From: Deltaproteobacteria bacterium | GTDB lineage: Bacteria; Desulfobacterota; Dissulfuribacteria; Dissulfuribacterales; QOAL01 | Length of the DNA: 35,018 bases | Assembly: GCA_026991135.1 (NCBI GenBank) | Contig: JALXCD010000152.1 | Span: 1-35,018, forward strand | Direction: 5' to 3' | Part shown: piece after piece, positions 31,780-35,018 of the stretch | How positions within the stretch are numbered: position 1 is the stretch's first letter | How the letters are laid out: each line of letters begins with the position of its first letter | Notes under the pieces: model-generated | Seen by the model: the letters and a program-made list of their open reading frames with translations, nothing else | Told to the model about the DNA's origin: nothing | The model's database searches: none | Translations under genes and position numbers: made by a program

Positions 31780-33218
31780 AGGGCCTTAATCAGCTCAAAA
31801 AGGGTTTTTACCCCAAAGCCCTTTGCCCCTTTTCCGAGAAACCCAAGTGGCTCTTCCTTCACACTTGGCCCTGCAATGTCAATGTGTGCCCATGGGATAT
31901 CTTCATCCACAAAGTTTTTTAGAAAAAGTGCTGCTGTTATGGCTCCACCCCAGCGGCTTCCGATGTTTTTGAGATCCGCAATCTCAGCCTTTAGCTGTTC
32001 CATGTAGGGCATGTGAAGGGGAAGGGGCCAAAGATACTCTTCCGCCCTTTTAGCTGCCTCCTGAATTTTGGAAGAAAGCCCTTCATCCCTTGAAAAAAGC
32101 CCTGCAATATCTTCTCCAAGGGCCACAACACATGCCCCTGTTAAAGTGGCAGCATCAATTATAAAGTCTGGCCTTTTTTCTGAGGCAAGGGTGAGGGCAT
32201 CACCAAGGATTAGTCTTCCTTCCGCATCCGTATTGTCAACCTGGACGGTCTTGCCATTTCTCATCTTGATAATGTCCTGGGTGTGAAATGAACTCGAAGA
32301 AATGTCATTTTCAACAAGAGGCGTAAGAACAAGGATGTGATACGGGAGCTTAAGTTCTGCAATGGCGCAGGCAGCGGAAAAGGTCATGGCAGCCCCTCCC
32401 ATATCATATTTCATGCCCATCTGGCTCTTTGGAGGCTTTAGGCAATAGCCGCCAGTATCCATGGTCACCCCTTTGCCCACAAAGGCCAAAAATGCCTTTG
32501 GCTTTCTAGGTTTATATTCTCCAATAACAAGCCTTGGCTTTTTAGAAGCGCCCTTTCCAACAGCAAGTATTCCACCACACTTTTCCTTTAAAAGCCTTTT
32601 TTCATCCCATACAGTTATCTTAAGTCCTGCCCTTTTGCCTTCCTTTTTAAAGATTTCTGCCAGCGACTCTGGATGCACTTCATTTGGTGGCTCATTTAGG
32701 ATATCCCTTGCAAAATTTACCCATGAAAAAAGTACCTTTCTTTCTTCAAGAATCTCCTTTAGTTTCTTGGTCATGGTCCCGTCATACACTGCAATAACCA
32801 TTGGGGGCTCCCACTTGTTCTCAAGGTATTTGTCAAATTTATAGCCACCAAGTATTGCCCCCTCCTGGGCTGTTTTTAAAAAATCCTGGTATTCCTTTTT
32901 AATAAAGACGACAACCCTTTTTAGCCCCTCGTCCTTGGCCTGAGAGATTGCACTTGAAATGGATTTTTTCATGACCTCCCTTGGAGATAGATTTTTGTCA
33001 TCAAGCCTTACCGCCTTTGAGATAAAGGGCTTTCCATCAAGGATTCCGCAAAAGGCAGTCTTTGACTTTCCCTGTTCTGAAGAGGGCTCAATATCTTTAA
33101 GCTCCTGGGGGAGTTTTTCCTTGTCAAAAATGGGGGTCTTTTCATCCAAAAAGAAAAAAAGAATAAGATCTTCTTCCGGTTTGTAGGCCTTTTCTATGAA
33201 AAAATCGCAATTTGCCAT
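31776..33218 (-). CDS. pepA: Leucyl aminopeptidase (M17 family)
   Basis: Cytosolic metallo-aminopeptidase of 480 residues. The two-metal centre is complete: K249 and D254 in VGKGVTMDTGGYCLKPP, K261, D272 in MKYDMGGAA, and the signature NTDAEGRL (329-336) with D331, E333 and the catalytic R335. The N-terminal macro-like domain (1-170) is poorly conserved, as usual. AGG AGG-type Shine-Dalgarno (AAGGAGGAAAATA) precedes the ATG. It lies 11 bases downstream of plsC in one transcript. Confidence 0.95.
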   Translation of the reverse strand: MANCDFFIEKAYKPEEDLILFFFLDEKTPIFDKEKLPQELKDIEPSSEQGKSKTAFCGILDGKPFISKAVRLDDKNLSPREVMKKSISSAISQAKDEGLKRVVVFIKKEYQDFLKTAQEGAILGGYKFDKYLENKWEPPMVIAVYDGTMTKKLKEILEERKVLFSWVNFARDILNEPPNEVHPESLAEIFKKEGKRAGLKITVWDEKRLLKEKCGGILAVGKGASKKPRLVIGEYKPRKPKAFLAFVGKGVTMDTGGYCLKPPKSQMGMKYDMGGAAMTFSAACAIAELKLPYHILVLTPLVENDISSSSFHTQDIIKMRNGKTVQVDNTDAEGRLILGDALTLASEKRPDFIIDAATLTGACVVALGEDIAGLFSRDEGLSSKIQEAAKRAEEYLWPLPLHMPYMEQLKAEIADLKNIGSRWGGAITAALFLKNFVDEDIPWAHIDIAGPSVKEEPLGFLGKGAKGFGVKTLFELIKAL

Positions 33219-33229
33219 TATTTTCCTCC

Positions 33230-33946
33230 TTACATGTTTTCAAGCATCTTTTTTATGTGCTCATGGGTGATCTTAGTAATCTCGGAGCGATTTAATTTCC
33301 CGTCTTTAGAGTCGCAATAAATCGGTTTCCCAATTTGGACCTTAACTTCTCCGGGGCGAGCAAAAATCTTCCCCTTTGGAAGGATGTTGTGACTTCCCTT
33401 TATGGCAACAGGCACAACTGGCCTTTGGGATTTTATGGCAAGCATAAAACCTCCTTCTTTAAAGGGCTGAAGATTGCCATCGACACTCCTTGTTCCTTCC
33501 GGAAATATCACAATAGAAGCCCCCTTTTTAAGCCTTTGTGCTGCCTCCTTCATGCTTTTTACTGCGGCCCTGCTGTTTTTTCTATCAATGGGAATGTAAC
33601 CAGCCTTTCTCATGGCAAAACCCAAAAGTGGAACCTTAAAAAGCTCCTTTTTTACTAGGAACCTGAATTCCACAGGAAGCGCCTTGTAGAGTATGGGAAT
33701 ATCCATCTGGCTTGCATGGTTGGATGCAAAGATTACAGGACAGTCCTTTGTGAAGCTAATGTCCCCCCTGACTTTCAAGCTGACTCCTGCAGAAAATAGC
33801 ACCAGAGTTGCCCAAAGCCTTGCAATCTTATGGGCCAAGGATTGATTCCCTGTTACGGTCACAAGGAAAATTGCAATCGGCGCACAGAAAATAAATGAAA
33901 GCGGGAAAAACCAGGGGAATATGAGGGCAACAAGTATTCTTTTCAT
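33230..33946 (-). CDS. plsC: 1-acyl-sn-glycerol-3-phosphate acyltransferase
   Basis: Membrane-associated lysophosphatidate acyltransferase of phospholipid synthesis, 238 residues from the ATG at 33946. A hydrophobic N-terminus (about 4-32) anchors it. The catalytic NHASQMD (H77, D82) and the phosphate-binding FPEGTRS (148-154) are present, with the later VPVAIKGSHNILP motif. A frame from a TTG at 34042 would add 32 lysine- and aromatic-rich residues outside the family; I consider it non-coding. No strong Shine-Dalgarno is visible at either start. Confidence 0.9.
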   Translation of the reverse strand: MKRILVALIFPWFFPLSFIFCAPIAIFLVTVTGNQSLAHKIARLWATLVLFSAGVSLKVRGDISFTKDCPVIFASNHASQMDIPILYKALPVEFRFLVKKELFKVPLLGFAMRKAGYIPIDRKNSRAAVKSMKEAAQRLKKGASIVIFPEGTRSVDGNLQPFKEGGFMLAIKSQRPVVPVAIKGSHNILPKGKIFARPGEVKVQIGKPIYCDSKDGKLNRSEITKITHEHIKKMLENM

Positions 33947-34152
33947 TGTGATTTTATCAGTAATTTGAATAGATTTGTAATTTTTATAAAGAAGTATTTT
34001 ATGTGAAATTCGTAATGTAATCAATTTAAAAAAACGGCCCAACGCCTCGTGTTTAAATAATATAAAAATTTATGAAGTAATTATATAGAACGCTATTATT
34101 GTTTTTGTTTGTTCTATCTAAAATTATCCTTTGTAATTTTGAATTTTTTTAG

Positions 34153-34166
34153 TGAATAGTTATTCA
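34153..34166. repeat. Perfect 14-bp palindrome TGAATAGTTATTCA minus centre, candidate operator
   Basis: TGAATA-GT-TATTCA is an inverted repeat of six bases around a two-base centre, located 128 bases before the ferredoxin start. It is not a CRP/FNR site: TGA and TCA are eight bases apart where those regulators need six. The binding protein is unknown. Confidence 0.35.
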
Positions 34167-34185
34167 TTTTATGTTAAAGAAAGTA

Positions 34186-34233
34186 CAAGCCCTAAAGCTT
34201 ATTTTTTAAATCTGGATGGGCTTGCTTTTTTTT
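34186..34233 (+). terminator. Terminator-like hairpin in the leader of the ferredoxin gene
   Basis: CAAGCCC (34186-34192) and GGGCTTG (34218-34224) form a perfect 7-bp stem with a 25-base loop, followed by CTTTTTTTT. It reads as an intrinsic terminator on the plus strand. No plus-strand gene precedes it (pepA and plsC are on the minus strand), so it may act as an attenuator of the gene at 34294, or end transcripts reading through from ubiX. Confidence 0.5.
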
Positions 34234-34293
34234 GCAATATGCGTTTAAAATCGCATGCTGATGAAAAATTAACTCCCCAAGGAGGATGTAACA

Positions 34294-35018
34294 GTGAAAG
34301 AGAATAGGTCCACTAAACCAAATTACGTTACAGATGAGGAGAGAAGAGAGTTTCTGAAGTTGGGCCTCAAGATAACAGGGGTGCTTGCTGGTGGGACAAT
34401 TCTTTCTGTGGTCCCTCTTCCAGATGAAGAAGCTAAAGCCCTTGTAGAGCTTGAGGGTTATGAAAAGACTTCTTACAAGCCTCACTATGTAATGGTGATC
34501 AGGCAAAATCATTGTGTGGATTGTGAAAAATGTAAAGAGGCTTGTAAAAAGACCAACCATGTTCCTGATTATGGTTACAGGACTACAATTTTGGAAAAGA
34601 CTGCAGAAGACGACGAGGGGAAAAAGTTTCCTATCTTTATGCCCGTTCTTTGTAACCATTGTCTTAATCCTCCATGTGTCAGGGTTTGCCCAACAAAGGC
34701 GACCTATAAGGATCCCAAGACAGGTATTGTCATGATGCACTATTACAAATGCATTGGCTGTAAGACATGTATGGCTGCCTGTCCTTATAATGCCAGGTAT
34801 TTCAATGAGGAAAAACGTGCTATCGACAAATGTAATTTCTGCTGGGATACAAGGCTTTCAAAGGGTGAAAAATTAACTGCCTGTGCAGCAGCCTGTCCTG
34901 CACACGTAAGGGTCTTTGGAGATTTTTCGGACAGGAACAGCGAGGTATGGAAGCTGGTCCATCAGCCTGATAAGGCCGTGTGGGTCCTTAGGCCTGAAAC
35001 TGGCGCAAAGCCATGTAT
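34294..35018 (+). CDS. Tat-dependent four-cluster ferredoxin subunit of a molybdopterin oxidoreductase (3' truncated)
   Basis: Iron-sulfur subunit of the DmsB/NrfC/TtrB/PhsB type, open to the window end (241 codons visible). The GTG start is preceded by AAGGAGG at 34279-34285. An N-terminal twin-arginine motif (ERREFLKLG, R17-R18) followed by a hydrophobic stretch (GVLAGGTILSVVPLP) indicates Tat export, so the complex faces the periplasm. Sixteen cysteines form four [4Fe-4S] motifs: C74/77/80/84, C120/123/128/132, C153/156/159/163 and C180/183/197/201. CNHCLNPPCVRVCPTKATY and CIGCKTCMAACPYNARYF are typical of subunits in polysulfide, thiosulfate, tetrathionate and sulfite-type respiratory enzymes. 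A catalytic subunit and a membrane anchor are expected downstream. The exact substrate cannot be told from this subunit. Confidence 0.9.
   Translation, partial: MKENRSTKPNYVTDEERREFLKLGLKITGVLAGGTILSVVPLPDEEAKALVELEGYEKTSYKPHYVMVIRQNHCVDCEKCKEACKKTNHVPDYGYRTTILEKTAEDDEGKKFPIFMPVLCNHCLNPPCVRVCPTKATYKDPKTGIVMMHYYKCIGCKTCMAACPYNARYFNEEKRAIDKCNFCWDTRLSKGEKLTACAAACPAHVRVFGDFSDRNSEVWKLVHQPDKAVWVLRPETGAKPC

Larger units (their letters stand above)
33947..34293. other. AT-rich intergenic region between divergent plsC and the ferredoxin gene
   Basis: This 347-base stretch is markedly more AT-rich than its surroundings and must hold the promoters of plsC (leftward) and of the ferredoxin gene (rightward). 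Visible elements are the 14-bp palindrome at 34153-34166 and the hairpin/T-tract at 34186-34233. No convincing gene is seen inside it. Confidence 0.7.

Noticed and set aside
33947-34042. plsC start at the TTG at 34042
   Set aside because: The extension has no family similarity, is AT-rich, and the ATG at 33946 begins the usual hydrophobic N-terminus.
34150-34168. CRP/FNR-type operator in the ferredoxin leader
   Set aside because: The half-sites TGA and TCA are separated by eight bases; those regulators need six.
34211-34226. Sigma-54 promoter ahead of the ferredoxin gene (TGGATGGGCTTGCT)
   Set aside because: GG and GC are 10 bases apart instead of 12, and the site coincides with the hairpin arm.
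34192-34740. Minus-strand ORF antisense to the ferredoxin gene
   Set aside because: It is a shadow of a clear four-cluster ferredoxin frame and shows no recognisable motif or ribosome-binding site.
1-35018. CRISPR arrays, insertion sequences, prophage or integration sites
   Set aside because: No regularly spaced repeats, transposase, integrase or phage-type genes are seen; gene packing is operonic throughout.

Overview
The window reads as a chromosomal segment of an anaerobic Gram-negative bacterium, most likely a sulfur- or sulfate-metabolising member of the Desulfobacterota (former Deltaproteobacteria). This is an inference from gene content: a tungstate/molybdate ABC transporter, a periplasmic-type uptake [NiFe] hydrogenase with a full hyp set, soluble heterodisulfide-reductase (Hdr/MvhD) genes, a sigma-54 activator, an outer-membrane barrel, lipoprotein RlpA, and the four-cluster ferredoxin subunit of a molybdopterin oxidoreductase. 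No ribosomal RNA or other taxonomic marker is present.

Layout. 1-2367 (+): end of a tungstate/molybdate uptake operon (binding protein cut by the window edge, permease, ATPase) with a minimal beta-carbonic-anhydrase-like gene. 2509-2584: tRNA-Ala(GGC), a terminator, then a 59-codon gene (TTG start). 2882-3652 (-): rlpA. 3717-9796 (+): a tight housekeeping run of cysteine desulfurase, DegT aminotransferase, purB, pyrE, SagB-type nitroreductase, radC and tadA. 9865-18661 (-): a co-directional run in transcription order sigma-54 activator, hdrA, mvhD, hdrC-hdrB fusion, polX and an ArsB/SLC13-type permease. 18898-29677 (+): outer-membrane protein, hydrogenase small and large subunits, cytochrome b, hypF, hypC, hypD, hypE, maturation protease, hypA, hypB. 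29747-31779 (+): ubiD-ubiX. 31776-33946 (-): plsC and pepA. 34294 to the end (+): Tat-dependent ferredoxin subunit, cut by the window.

The main discovery is in the hdr operon. What a gene caller would split into a 60-codon ORF and a 970-codon ORF is one 1032-residue HdrA: an in-frame TGA at 17466-17468 falls exactly where the HdrA family has the second cysteine of its FPTxDCxxC motif, and a perfect 5-bp hairpin with an AGTT loop begins 17 bases after it. This is best read as a selenocysteine codon with a bacterial SECIS element. The protein is a tandem double HdrA, with an unusually long MvhD and an HdrC-HdrB fusion that keeps a single CCG motif.

The hdr operon starts with a sigma-54 activator that has no sensor domain. 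It is divergent from the hydrogenase operon, whose upstream region carries a near-consensus -24/-12 promoter overlapped by a perfect 18-bp palindrome. The simplest model is that this activator controls periplasmic H2 oxidation (electrons passing through cytochrome b to the quinone pool), and that H2 supply is coordinated with a cytoplasmic selenium-dependent Hdr/MvhD complex. No MvhA/MvhG, formate dehydrogenase or selenocysteine-insertion genes are in the window, so the partner of the Hdr complex is unknown.
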